45,654 nucleotides of DNA from Emmonsiellopsis sp. PD_33 (GCA_032988165.1 JANTQF010000287.1:1-45654), one strand, 5' to 3'. Positions 34,418 through 45,654 are shown, counted from the first letter of the stretch. Translations and numbers: made by a program. Notes: generated from the sequence alone by a model not told the origin.

Positions 34418-37400
34418 CTCTATTTAGTTTTAGAGAGTAGGTGGGAGGGTTCAGAAAATTGGGTGCAGCACAATGCAGGTAGAGTCTCATTGAGTGGGTA
34501 TAGTTCTTTATAATGGGCAAGTATGATGGTGTTCTGTAGGATAGAGATTGATTCTCATAAAGGGGCCTCATATCTGAGTCACTTCATTAGGTACTAGAAT
34601 TCTTATCTGTAGTAGTAGTAGTTGAAGATGACTTCAATCTCATATTCTACCTCATTATCTTTCCTGATGATGCCAGGTAGATGCTAGTTGGTGATCTCTT
34701 GCAAGAGGAATGGGTTGATAGAGGCTTTATAAAGTAGGTTTGTGTGAAATATATTATAAATCCTAGGTGGCATGTCAAGGTAGTAGTTATAACTTCTCAG
34801 GACTTCAATGATAGTATACTTAGCATATTGATAGTTAAGCATGTAAGATGAGTGATCAGTCATAATGTTTTAAAGGTCTAGCTAGACCTTATTATCTATC
34901 TTGTAGCATTCAGTGGGATTTCAGTAGGCATTCATGCAATTCTATTGATTTTACTGAGCACTGGCCATGAAGGATTCAGCCCACTTGTGAGCTTATTAGA
35001 GTTTCAAGATGATGGTGTCTGTGATTTGGATTGAACTGTAAGATAAAGTGGAAGGTTTGAGTAATTCAGTGAGATTAAGAACTTTAAGGTTGTAATCATA
35101 TGAGAGGAAAAACAGGCTGACATTAGTGCTGATAGTATTACAGTCATTGATTATAAATTTAGTGTGTAAAAGAAGTTCATTTCAGTTGTTCTGAGTATAT
35201 GAATAGAACTTTTAGAGGTAGTTCTTAATTATCTGAATTATATATTCAGTGCTGCTGTTAGTTTTGGGGTAGTAGGTAGTCAAAAGGTGTTAAGAGATCT
35301 TAAGGAGCTAGTAGATTTAGATTCAGATAGCTCTGATGAACTGGGTTCTATAATCTAAGATAATTATATGAGGTAAATCATATTGGTAATAAAATAGACT
35401 TTAGAGGAAGATTTTAACTACTGCAGGTGCATCCATCTTCACACAGGGTTTAAGAATAACATCTTTACTGAGGTAATTAATAATGATAAGAATATTCTTA
35501 TAGTTATTACTTATAGAGAGGTTTACTGCAAAATTGATGGTAATATTGTATCAGATATATTTAGAGATTGGAAGAGATTTAAGTAGACCTTAATGATAGT
35601 TTCATCAGATAATGATGGATTAACAAACATTGTAGTTCTAAATGAACTATTAAATGCTCTGAGACATATCAGACTAGTAGAAATCTTGGAATAAAATTTG
35701 GTAGAGTACTTTGTGATCTAAATAGCCAGTCATTAGAGAATTGTGAGTTTCTTGTATGATTCAAATGCATAATAGTTCTAAATCAAGAACTCACTACCTC
35801 TTCTGAAAGTATAGTTAGAAGTTAGGATCTACAAAGCATTTAGCAATGTCAACACAGACTTGAAGTTCAGATAGAAAATAGTAAGCTTTATCTCAGATGA
35901 TCTGAATCATCATCTGAAGGCATTCATTAAAGGTAGTAGTAGTGTCCCAGAGTCCCTAGAGTGAGAATAAGGTAGTTATAATTAGTAGAGTAATAAGTGA
36001 GATATATATTACTCTATGTGATGTTACTTCAGATTCTTTAAGGATCTATGGATCTAGTAGTCTCTATTTGTGGTTTACCCAGTGGGTGTTGGAGTCTTTA
36101 AAAGACATATTCTATTCATATTAGAAGAGGGTGTTAGCCATGAAGTTCTCTGTGCTAGAGTAATAATAAATTATAAAATGAAAGTAGCTGAGAAATTTAG
36201 CCTAGTACATCTAGCATTCAGAGAGTTTATAGATTGTTGTGAAATATTAGAGGTTCTTATGATCTATGACAATTTCAAAGTCTTTCATACTGTGAAGTTT
36301 GGAGTCTCATTCCTCTAAATATTAGATGATGGTGAGGAGTTCCTTGTCATAAATCTTATAATTAGTTTTAACAGGGCTGAGCTTCTTAGATATGAATGTG
36401 CAGGATTGCAGGATGCCTTTATTATCTCATTGTATGAGAGTATTGCCTGTGATGTAATTAGAAGAGTCTGTTTCAACTACTATTAGGTGGTTAAGATCAA
36501 ATATGATGAGCATTGGAGTGAAGACAAACATCTATTTAAGGTGCATGAATGCCTTGTTTGCTTCCTTAGACCATTGAAACTGCTGATCTTTGTGTGTGAG
36601 ATCAGTTAGTAGTTGAATGATGTCAGAGAAATCTTAAATGAAATATTAATAGAAATTTGTAAATTTTAGGAAGCCTTACATATTTTTTACAATTATAGGG
36701 GCCTCCTATTTAAGAATAGTAATGATCTTCTTAGGGTCCATATGGACTTTCTTCCTCATCTTTATGATGAAGCTGAGGTAGATCATCTCTTGAACTTTAA
36801 AGGTAGATTTGTTGATGTCAATCAGAAGATCATATTTGTAGAGGTAGATGAGGATTTTTTAGATGTGCTCTTAATATTACTTATAGGATCTATCAGTGAA
36901 GATAAGAATGTCATTGAGGTAGGTAGAAGCAAATTCATCTAAATAGTCTCATAAGGCCTAGTTGATGTATTTCTGAAAGATGCTTAGGGCATTTATAAGG
37001 CTAAAGAGGATAACTATCCATTTAAATAAATTATATCTCATATGAAAGATAGTTAGCTATTTATCTCCTTCTGCAATTTAGATCTTATAGAATGCAGAAA
37101 TAACATCTAGCTTTATAAACTACTTAGCTCAGCTAATCCATTTGAGAGTCTCATTGATTAATAGTAGTGGGTAATAATCTTTTCAGATGAGATAGTTAAG
37201 ACCTTAATAGTTAACATAGAACTAGAGGCTTCTACCTAGCTTTTTCATGAAGAGCATGGGTGTGTCTGTGGGCAAATTACTAACTCAGATGAAACTCTTA
37301 TCTAGAAGGTTATTAAGGGTCTTATAGAGCACAAACAGTTTATTATGTGACATGTTGTATAGTGGTCTTCAGGGTAGCTGAGGGTCTTTATCATCTATCT

Positions 37401-37490
37401 TCTTAAGTTTGATATGATAGTCATGCACACTGTAGAATGATAGAAGCTTCTTAGTGGCCTTATAATCAAAAACATCAAGGAATTTATAGT
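34418..37490 (-). pseudogene. Element A pol, C-terminal part
   Basis: This is the reverse complement of B's pol from about 39705 to its end. It holds the reverse transcriptase, RNase H, integrase and chromodomain regions, all with many TAA/TAG stops. The RT active-site box reads YLND (about 36910-36921) where the family has YLDD, so the first catalytic Asp is lost. Open frames at 36070-36318 and 36742-36942 are plus-strand shadows of the RNase H and RT regions. The 5' part of the gene lies beyond element B, at 43098-43740. Confidence 0.85.
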
Positions 37491-37495
37491 ATTAT
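37491..37495 (+). repeat. Target-site duplication of element B (left)
   Basis: attat, repeated at 43093-43097. Taking out B with one copy gives tttatagtattatagagaaagg, colinear with the pol sequence of B itself in reverse complement, which proves the nested order. Confidence 0.95.
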
Positions 37496-37748
37496 TGTGA
37501 AGGGCTACACCCTTATACCCTATATCCATAGCTTGCCTGAACTTCACCCAATCTCTGACCACCTAATCAGACACCTCCAACCAGGCCTTCACATGAACAT
37601 TTATCTGCTCCAACCTCACATAAATCTCTTCTCTTATATTACACAATCTCACAATTTCTTTTCCTTTTTCCTTTCTTTCTCTAGCAATTACAATCTTGAT
37701 TCTAGTGTATAGCTCACACAATCTGCTTATCAGAGTGCACCCATTACA
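37496..37748 (+). repeat. Element B 5' LTR
   Basis: 253 bp, TGTGAAGGG...CATTACA. It differs from the 3' LTR only by transitions, with 11 positions where one LTR has CA and the other TG. The sequence just inside (ttttgtaattactcac) forms an inverted repeat with the LTR end (attaca/tgtaat). No TGG-type tRNA primer-binding site is visible, so priming may be unusual. Confidence 0.95.
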
Positions 37749-37958
37749 TTTTGTAATTACTCACTTGATCTCTTCTTAGAGATCCTCATTATATTTACCC
37801 TCCAAACATGATTTGCACATATAGCAGATTCTTCCAAACATGACCCACACATACAGCAAACTCTTCTAAAATCCAAAATACAACTTGCCCAGCTCAGCTC
37901 CACTAGACAACATGTCAGTGAAAGGCCCTAAAGCCCTGACAGTTCATATCAATATCTC

Positions 37959-39140
37959 ATGAGATTTTCCTCCAAACTTTCCAAATCCTCCAAACTTCCT
38001 GAATTCTCCAAACTCTTCAAATTCAAATAATCTTTCAAATCCATCATGAACATGAATCCTCCACATAAAGATAGCATCCCTTCTCAGGGCTCTAACACTG
38101 AATTCTGAAACTTCATTCAGTAGCTCACAAACAAGATCAACCTCATTGTCAAATAAAATCACATACCCACATCAACTTCAGTTCCTGCTCCAACCCCTGC
38201 TCACCTGATCACTCCTTTCAATGACTTCCCAAAATGCCCAAAGGAGAGGCTCACTACCCTCAAGAAATTCACAGGCAAATAAGTCTTCAAATACCCTGCC
38301 TAGCACCTCAGTGTGGAGGCTAAAATCACTTTGGACAGCCTTACAATCAGATCTCTCACTGACCAGGCCTGATACATCTACACCCAACTCTCTGGTACCA
38401 CCATCACTCAATTCCACCCTTAGATGAAGGCCAATGCCAAGCTCATTCCTATGACCCCTAATATCATCCTCAATCAGCTCAACATCCTTTTCTCTGACCC
38501 TTCAGTGGCTCAGAAGGCCCTGACCTGGCTGCACAGTGTTCACCAGAAGACCAATTTACTCACTACCTTTCTTCTGAGATTCAATCAGAAGATCCTAGAA
38601 GCCAGCAGCTAGTTGTGGGATGACACTGTCAAGAAAGCCCTACTCAAAAAGGCCATTAAGTTTGAGCTCCTGCAGCAGACCATCACCTCCATCAAACCTC
38701 CCACATACCTTGAATATTGCATGAAGCTCTGCAGTATAGAGAACAACCTGTTCAAGGTCAAGGCCATTCAGGGCTGAATCTATGGTAACATTCCTATTAC
38801 CTCTGGAGCAGCCTTTCTCAGAGCAACTCAGCCCCATGATCTGAACACCATGAACTGGGAGCTAATAGCTCACATGAATGATTTCTGCATCTCTAATATG
38901 ATTACCATCACTGTCACTGACCACTGCACCTAAGGTGTTTGCATTAACTATGACAAATCTGGGCACAGAGCTGCCAACTGCTACAGCACTCATGTTCCCC
39001 CAAAACTACCTATATGATCTGCAAATGTGCAGACTAAGTCCAAAGAAGAGGAGAACTTTAAAGATGCCAAATCAGACTTGGGAAAAGACTAGCTTCTACA
39101 TGAAATTGTGAGTGGAAGCTCCCAGAGTTAGATAGGAAGA
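37959..39140 (+). pseudogene. Element B gag
   Basis: The frame of the ATG at 37959 (MRFSSKLSKSSKLPEFSKL) runs through MNMNPPHKDSIPS, HLITPFNDFPKCPKERL and MKANAKLIPMTPNIILNQL to a zinc-knuckle segment near 38925-38980 (CINYDKSGHRAANC). There the second Cys of the CCHC knuckle has become Tyr. Gag forms the particle and packages RNA. The frame is broken by about a dozen TAA/TAG and a few TGA. An in-frame start at 38046 is an alternative. Pol follows in another frame. Plus- and minus-strand open frames at 37944-38837 in other phases are shadows. Confidence 0.8.
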
Positions 39141-42100
39141 TCTTTGAGAAGAAAATGATAGTTTCAGTAATTCTTGTACCTACCATAGTTAATCATTCTT
39201 TTAATATGAATGTTATGGTAGACAGTGGCTGCTGTTACTACATAATAATTCACTCTTGCATGGTCAATCATTATAATCTTCTGTATATCCTGATCATCCT
39301 CCAAAAGATTGAAGGCATCAGCAGTGACACTGGCAGCTTCATATGAAATATGATGAAGCTTGATGTTGATGTCAGTAGATTCCTCCAAGAGAATGCTTAT
39401 ACATATAAAATCAAGAATCTCCTATATGACTTCATGTTAGGCTTATCTTAATTATCTGAACATCAAGCTCTCATCAATGCATACAACCAGTGCATTATGT
39501 TCCCTGGAGACATCCATGTGTCCAAAAAGGATGTCCACAAGACTGCCAACCTTCACCAGATCTCTGCTAATACCTTTGAACTCCTCTAACATCATAATTG
39601 GAAGCTCAAGTTCTAATCCCCTGTTGAAATCTTCATCATCAATATATCTGACATAGAGAAAGCTCTCTCCTGACTCTTCAAAAAGCTAAAGACTGACTCT
39701 GTGACAGTCCTTCCCCCACACTACCATGAATTCCTTAATGTTTTTGATCATAAAGCCACCAAGAAGCTCTCATCATTCTGCAGTGTGCACAACCATCACA
39801 TCAAGCTCAAAAAGATAGACAGCAAAGATTCCCAGCTACCCTGGGGACCCCTGTACAATATGTCACACAATGAACTGCTCATGCTCTGCAAGACCCTCAA
39901 TGACCTTCTTGACAAAGATTTCATTCAAGTTAGCAATTCACCCACTGGTGTGCCCATTTTTTTCACCAAGAAGTCTGGTGGAGACCTCCAATTCTGTGTA
40001 GATTACCACAGCCTCAATCAACTCATAAGAAAAGACCATTATCCACTATCATTAATCAACAAGACTCTCAAACAAATCAGACAAGCCAAGTGGTTTATAA
40101 AGCTTGATGTCATCTCCATATTTTATAAGATCCAAATCACAGAAGGAGATGAATGGCTAACCACCTTTCACACAAGATATGGTCTGTTTGAATGGACAGT
40201 CACCCCCTTTAGTCTCACAAACATTCTGAGCACCTTCCAGAAGTACATCAACTAGGCCCTATAAGACTATTTAGATGAATTCATCTCCACCTACCTCAAC
40301 AACATTCTCATCTTCACTGATGGATCCCATAAATAGCACTAAAAGTATGTCTAAAAAGTCCTCACTCATCTCCACAAACACAGTCTCCCAATTGATATTG
40401 ACAAATCCACCTTCAAAGTCCAAGAGATGACCTACCTCAGCTTCATCATAGAGGTGGGGAAGAGAGTCTGTATGGACCCCAAGAAGATCACCACTATCCT
40501 TAAATGGGAAGTCCCTATAATCATAAAAGGCATGCAAGGCTTCTTAGAATTCATAAATTTCTACTGATGCTTCATTTGAGACTTCTCCAACATCATTCAA
40601 CCACTGACTAATCTCATGTGCAAAGATCAACAGTTCTAGTAGTCTAAAGAAGCAGACAAGGCATTCACATGCCTTAAGAAGATGTTTATCTTCACCTCAA
40701 TACTCATTGCATTCAACCCTGACCACCCAACAGTGGTTGAAACAGACTCCTCCAGTTACATCACAGGTGACACTCTCATGCAATGGGATGATGAAGGTAT
40801 CCTGCAACCCTGTGCATTCATGTTTAAGAAGCTCAGCCCCATCAAAGCCAACTATGAGATCTATGATAAGGAACTCCTCACCATCATTCAATATCTAGAA
40901 GAATGGGACTCTGAACTCCACAGCATGAAAAACTTTGAGATCATCACAGATCATAAGAACCTCTAATACTTCATCACAATTCATAAACTCTCCAAACATC
41001 AGATGTACTGGGCCAAATTTCTCAGCCATTTTCATTTTATAATCTACTATTACCCCAGCATAGAGAACTCCATGGCCAACACCCTCTCCCAACATGAATA
41101 AGATATGCCTTCTGAAGACTCCAACACCTACTGGGTAAACCACAAATAGAGGTTATTAGACCTACAGATTCTTAGAGACTCTGAAGTAACACTGCATGAA
41201 GTAATACACATCTCACCTGTCACTATGCTAATCACAACCACCCAAGTGAACCCCATGGAAGACTCCCCCAGATTGTCTCCACTCCTACTCTAGGAACTCT
41301 GGGACACTACTGCTGCCTCCAACAAGCACCTTCAGATGATGATTCAGATTGTACAAGATAAAGCTCATCACTTCCCACCTAAACTCCAGACCCACATTAA
41401 CATAGCTAAATGCTCTGTGGATACCAACACCCAACTATACTTCTAGAGGAGGTGGTGGGTTCCTGATTCAGAACCATTATGCACCCAAATCATGCAAGAA
41501 ACTCATGATTCTCTGATGACTAGCTACCCAAGCTGCAAAGTACTCTACCAAATTTTGTCTCAAGATTTCTACTGGCCTGACATGTCTCAGAGCATTTAAC
41601 AGTTCACCTGGAACTACAACATCTGCCAATCCATCATCACCTGGTGGGACCACCATCAAGGTCTACTCAAATTTCTTCCAATCTCTGAATGTGTCTGGCA
41701 CAATATCACCATTGATTTCACAATAGACCTCCTTATGAGCAACAGCTGCAAGAATATTCTCATCATCATTAACCACCTCAGTAAGGGTGTTATCCTTGAA
41801 CCCTGTGTGAAGATGAACACACCCACAGTAGCTAAAGCCTTCCTTTAAAGTTCATTTTATTACCTTTATGATCTATCCTGTATAATCATCTCAGACTGTG
41901 AAACTCAGTTCATCAGAGCTGTCTGGAGCTAAATCTATCAGCTCCTCAAGATCTTTCAGCACCTCTCAACTGCCTATCACCCTGAAACTGACAGCAGCAC
42001 TGAATGCATAATCTAGACAACTAAGAACTACCTCTGAAAGTTCTATTCATACACCTAGAATGACTGGAATGAACTCCTCCTACATGCTAAACTCACAATT

Positions 42101-42829
42101 AATAGCTGTAACATCATCAGCACCAGTGTTAGCTTATTTTTCCTCTCACACAGTTACAATCTTAAAGTCCTTAATCTCACTAAATTGTCTAAACCTTCCA
42201 CTTCACCCTGCAGCTCAATTCAAATCACAGACACCATCATCTCAAAACTCTAGCAAGCCTGTGAGTGGGCTGAATCCTCCATGGCCAGTGCCCAGCAGGA
42301 TCAACAGGACTGCATGAATGCCCACTAAAATTCCATTAAATACCACAAGGTGGATGATAAGGTCTAGCTAGACCTCTAAAACATCACAACTAATCACCCA
42401 TCTTGCACACTTAACTATCAATATGCCAAGTACATCATCATTGAAGTCCTAGAAAGTCACAACTACTGTCTCAACACACTATCCAGAATCTACAATGTGT
42501 TTCACACAAATCTGCTCTGCAAGGCCTCTACTAACCCATTTTCCTTACAGGAGATCACTGACTGGCATCTGCCTGGCATCATCAGGGAAGATAATGAGGT
42601 AGAATACAAGATTGAAGCCATCCTCAATCACCACTGCCACAGATGAGGATTCCAGTACCTGATGAGGTGGCTCAGATATGAAGTCCCTTCATGGGAACTA
42701 ACCTCTACCCTGCAAGACACTACTATATTCACCTAATATGAAGAGCTGCACCTACCCAACAAGACTCCACCTGCACTGCACCACATTCAATTCTCTGAAC
42801 CCTCCCACCCACCCTCTGAATCTGAATAG
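39105..42829 (+). pseudogene. Element B pol: PR-RT-RNaseH-IN-chromodomain
   Basis: The pol frame differs from gag, so expression would have needed frameshifting. Protease: DSG at 39221-39229. RT about 39700-40560, with KLDVISIF and the LFEWTVTPFSLTN segment; the active-site box at 40292-40303 reads YLNN instead of YLDD. RNase H about 40700-41120 (ETDSSSYITG, YEIYDKELL). Integrase: a damaged H2C2 finger (about 41490-41635), then catalytic-core segments TIDFTID (about 41710), SDCETQF (about 41891) and YHPETDSSTE (about 41975-42005). Chromodomain about 42600-42750 (YKIEAIL...YLMRWLRYEVPSWEL). The pol product reverse-transcribes and integrates the element, and the chromodomain usually steers it to heterochromatin. 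Many TAA/TAG stops remain; the last TAG is at 42827-42829. Confidence 0.93.
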
Positions 42830-42836
42830 GGGGGGA
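42828..42836 (+). other. Polypurine tract of element B
   Basis: aggggggga, overlapping the pol stop and ending 3 bp before the 3' LTR. This is the expected plus-strand primer site of an LTR retrotransposon. Confidence 0.8.
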
Positions 42837-42839
42837 TAA

Positions 42840-43092
42840 TGTGAAGGGCTACACTCTTATACTCTATATCCATAGCTTACCTGAACTTTACCTGATCTCC
42901 AACTGCCTGATCAGATGCCTCCAACCAGGCCTTCACATAAATGTTTATCTGCTCTGACCTTATATAAATCTCTTCTCTTATATCACACAATCTTGCAATT
43001 CCTTTTCCTTTTTCCTTTCTTTCTCTAGTGATTACAATCTTGATTCTAGTGTATAGCTCACATGATCCACTTATCAGAGTGTGCCCATTATA
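42840..43092 (+). repeat. Element B 3' LTR
   Basis: 253 bp, TGTGAAGGG...CATTATA. The terminal CA has mutated to TA. It is followed by the right target duplication attat (43093-43097). Confidence 0.95.
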
Positions 43093-43097
43093 ATTAT

Positions 43098-43740
43098 AGA
43101 GAAAGGATTGTTATAGAGTCAGTCTTTAGCTTCTTAGAGAGTCATAAGAGGGCCTTCTCTATGTTAGCCATGCTGGTAGTGAAGATTTCAATGAGAGATT
43201 AAGACTTAAATTTCCAATTATAGCTTCAGAGGAGGTTATAGGCATTAGTGAAGATTTGATGAAGATCAGTGGTTTTATGAACATCTTTTTTAGAGATATA
43301 GATGCCTTCAGAGAATATAATGTATTAATTATGAGTATCAATAAGAGCTTGATGTTCAGATAGTTATGATAGGCCTAGTATGAAGTTATATGAGAGATTC
43401 TCAATCTCATATGTATAGGTATTTTCTTGGAGAAATCTGCCAACATCAATATTGAGCTTCACCATATTTTATATAAAGCTGCTTGTATCACCATTGACAC
43501 CTTCAATCTTTCAAAGGTTAATTGGGATATACAGGAGATTATGATGATTAACCATGTGAGGATGAATCATTAAATAATAATAGTAATCACTGTTCATTAT
43601 AGCATTCATATTAAAAGAATAATTAATTATGGTAGGTATAAGGATCATCAGAACAGTTATTTTCTTCTTAAAGGTCTTCCTATCTAACTCTGGGAGCTTC
43701 CACTCATAATTTTACATAAAAGCTAGTCTTTTCTCAAGTC
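43098..43740 (-). pseudogene. Element A pol, N-terminal part
   Basis: This continues the minus-strand pol of A upstream of the B insertion. It covers the protease and linker region matching B 39100-39735. The protease catalytic triplet DSG reads NSD here (about 43585-43600), consistent with G-to-A changes on the coding strand. The open frame at 43159-43341 is a short undamaged stretch of this decayed gene or its shadow. Confidence 0.75.
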
Positions 43741-44862
43741 TGACTTGGTATCTTTAAAGTCTTCCTCCTCTTTAGGCTTGATTTATATATTTACAGACTA
43801 TATGAGTAGTTTCAGGGGAATATGAGTTCCATGGCAGTTGATAGCTCTGTGCCCAGGTTTATCACAATTGATGTAGACATCTTAGGTACAGTGGTTAATA
43901 ATAATGGCAGTAGTCATATTTGAGATATAAAATGCATTCATGTGAGTGGGCCCTGTAGGTATCCAGTTCATAGTGTTTAGATCCTTTGGCAGAGAGGTCT
44001 TGAAGAAGGTCTTCCTGGAGGTGATAGGGGTACTATCATGGATTTAGCCCTAAATGGCCTTAATCTCAGATAGATTATTCTCTATACTGTGGAGCTTCAT
44101 ATAATATTTAAGGTATATAGGGGGTTTAATGAAGGCAATAATCTGCTGCAGAAGTTTAAACTTAATAGCTTTTTTGAGTAGGATCTTCTTGACAGTGTTA
44201 TCTCATAGCTGGCTGCTGACTTTCAAGATCTTCTGATTGAATCTCAGAAGAAAGATGGAGAGTAGATCAGTTTTCTAGTAAATATTATGCAGCTAGGTCA
44301 GGGCCTTCTGGGCTACTAAAAGGTTGGAGAAAAGAATGTTAAGCTAGTTGAGAATGATATTAAGAATTATAAGAATAAGTTTGGTATTAGCCTTCATCTA
44401 AGGGTGGAATTAGGTAATGACAGTGCCAGAGAGTTAGATATAGATGTATCAGGTCTGATTAGTAGGAGATCTAATTGTAAGGCTGTTTAAAGTGATTTTA
44501 GCCTCTACACTGAGACATCAGGTAGGGTATTTGGAGACTTATTTGCCTGTGAATTTCTTAAGGGTGGTAAGCCTTTCTTTTGGGCATCTTGGGAAGTCCT
44601 TAAAAGGAGTGGTTGGGTAAGCAGGAGTCAGAACAGAAGCTAAAGTTGATATAGATATATAATTTTATTTGATGATGAGATTAATTTTATTTATGAGCTA
44701 TTAGATAAAGTTTCAGAATTTAGCATCAGAGCTCTGAGAAGGGATGCTATCTTCATGTGGAGGGTTCATATTTATAATGGATTTAAAAGATTATTTGGAT
44801 TTGAAGAGTTTGAAGGATTTAGGAAGTTTGGAGGATTCAGAAAGTTTGAAGGAAAATCTCAT
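43740..44862 (-). pseudogene. Element A gag
   Basis: Reverse-complement homologue of B gag. The start equivalent to B's 37959 ATG is at 44860-44862 (ATGAGATTTTCC on the minus strand). The zinc-knuckle region lies near 43840-43890. Many stops interrupt it. Confidence 0.75.
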
Positions 44863-45072
44863 GAGATATTAATATAAACTGTCAGGGCTTTAAGGTCTTT
44901 CACTGACATGTTATCTGGTAGAGCTAAGCTGGATGAGTTGTATTTTGAATTTTAGAAGAGTTTACTATATGCATGGGTTGTATTTAAAAGAATCTACTAT
45001 ACATATAAATTACATTTAGAGGGTGAATATAATGAGGATCTCTAAGAAGAGATCAAGTGAGTAATTACAAAA

Positions 45073-45326
45073 TGTAATAGGTGTGCTCTGATAAGTAGAT
45101 TGTGTGAGTTATATACTAGAATCAAGATTGTAATTACTAGAGAAAGGAAGGAAAAAGGAAAAGGAATCATAAGATTATATGATATAAATAAAAGGGAATT
45201 ATGTGAGGTTGAAGTAGATAAACATTTATATAAAAATCTGGTTGAAGGTGTCTGATTAGGCAGTTGGAGATCAGGTGAAGTTTGGGTGAGCTATAGATAT
45301 AGAGTATAAGGGTGTAGCCCTTCACA
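45073..45326 (-). repeat. Element A 5' LTR
   Basis: 254 bp, partner of 34156-34409, followed at 45327-45331 by the right target duplication gttac. Confidence 0.93.
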
Positions 45327-45331
45327 GTTAC

Positions 45332-45654
45332 CTTAATAAGGAACTACTAGGCTAGCTGCTGGGACTAGGAATTTTCATGTTAGTTTAATTTGGTTTTAGT
45401 TCTATTTAGTGCCAAAAGGTAGTATAAAACATGACTTTAAAGCTTTAAAACATGAAAAATGACTAACTCTATATAATCTAAAATAGGACTAAAAGTAACT
45501 AGACTTTTTTAGTCCCATTTTAGTCCTATTTAGTCCCATTTCTTGGCAAAAAACTACTATTTTTAGTATATTTTTAGTATATTTTTACTATATTTTTAAA
45601 AATTTACTAGGATCAGATCAATTTGAAATATTTTTAATTTTAAAAAGTCATTTA
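45332..45654. repeat. Short-repeat-rich flank, possible element end
   Basis: No gene. The unit gttttagtTctatttagtgcc...aaaa.gtagtat (about 45391-45426) recurs as attttagtcctatttagtcccatttcttggcaaaaaactac (about 45511-45570), and tttttagtata is repeated three times near 45555-45595. It may be the subterminal region of another DNA transposon running off the window. Confidence 0.4.

Larger units (their letters stand above)
37496..43092 (+). mobile_element. Ty3/gypsy chromovirus B, nested in A
   Basis: A 5,597-bp LTR retrotransposon with 253-bp LTRs, gag, a frame-shifted pol ending in a chromodomain, a polypurine tract and a 5-bp target duplication. The order protease, RT, RNase H, integrase, chromodomain is that of fungal Ty3/gypsy chromoviruses (Metaviridae). 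It is the least mutated element in the window and the source of all readable gypsy domains, but catalytic residues are lost and there are in-frame stops. It is an old copy that cannot act by itself. Confidence 0.96.
34156..45326 (-). mobile_element. Ty3/gypsy element A, split by element B
   Basis: This minus-strand LTR retrotransposon is bounded by two 254-bp LTRs (34156-34409 and 45073-45326) and a perfect 5-bp target duplication gttac (34151-34155 and 45327-45331). Its own sequence is 34156-37495 plus 43093/43098-45326, because element B, of the same family, is inserted in its pol gene. Removing B leaves about 5.57 kb. Purines agaggagga (about 34416-34424) sit next to the 3' LTR as polypurine tract. 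Its genes are more heavily stop-ridden than those of B, as expected for the older insertion. Confidence 0.95.

Noticed and set aside
37944..38837. Several minus- and plus-strand frames over element B gag
   Set aside because: Shadows of gag, whose true frame is fixed by the zinc knuckle and by continuity from 37959.
40271..41143. Minus-strand frames over element B pol
   Set aside because: Shadows of RT and RNase H, which are recognisable on the plus strand.

Overview
The window looks like a repeat island from a filamentous fungus, probably an ascomycete. No intact host gene was recognised. It is AT-rich, and almost everything in it is a transposable element or a decayed piece of one: chromodomain-type Ty3/gypsy elements, a large hAT DNA transposon in two nested copies, a Tad-like LINE fragment, copia-like LTR remnants, and a long multi-exon element of unknown family. 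Two mutation signatures run through it. CpG is almost gone: I found only two, at 30257 and 30401. In broken reading frames the stops are overwhelmingly TAA or TAG where Gln is expected, which fits CAA/CAG to TAA/TAG change as produced by repeat-induced point mutation (RIP). The two LTRs of the youngest gypsy element differ at 11 places where one has CA and the other TG, so the ancestral CpGs were lost independently on either strand.

Layout. 1-792 is flank without a recognised gene. 793-3743 is bounded by inverted copies of one copia-like LTR and contains a gypsy solo LTR (2373-2626, target duplication ttatt). 4440-5904 is one long decayed reading frame of unknown family. 5913-13481 plus 22684-23746 is hAT copy 1, carrying a 5'-truncated LINE (6742-7445, 16-bp target duplication). 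It was split by hAT copy 2 (13482-22683, 8-bp duplication attttatc), a member of the same family inserted into one of copy 1's own genes. Copy 2 is about 9.2 kb. It has a hAT transposase on the minus strand plus three further decayed frames and internal tandem repeats.

From 23747, a hAT-like terminus cuts off copy 1 and leads into about 8.9 kb with a long minus-strand multi-exon gene of unrecognised family. Three of its introns can be placed, and the reading frame closes across each. Each carries a short palindrome of the type TTGAACTTAAGTTCAA or ATTAAACCTAGGTTTAAT, and about eleven such palindromes are scattered over 23.98-32.68 kb. A plus-strand gene and a diverged second copy of it follow at 31.3-33.5 kb.

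34156-45326 is a minus-strand gypsy element (A, target duplication gttac). A plus-strand member of the same family (B, 37496-43092, target duplication attat) is inserted in its pol gene. B keeps readable gag, protease, reverse transcriptase, RNase H, integrase and C-terminal chromodomain, but its RT active site reads YLNN instead of YLDD. None of these elements appears able to move on its own.
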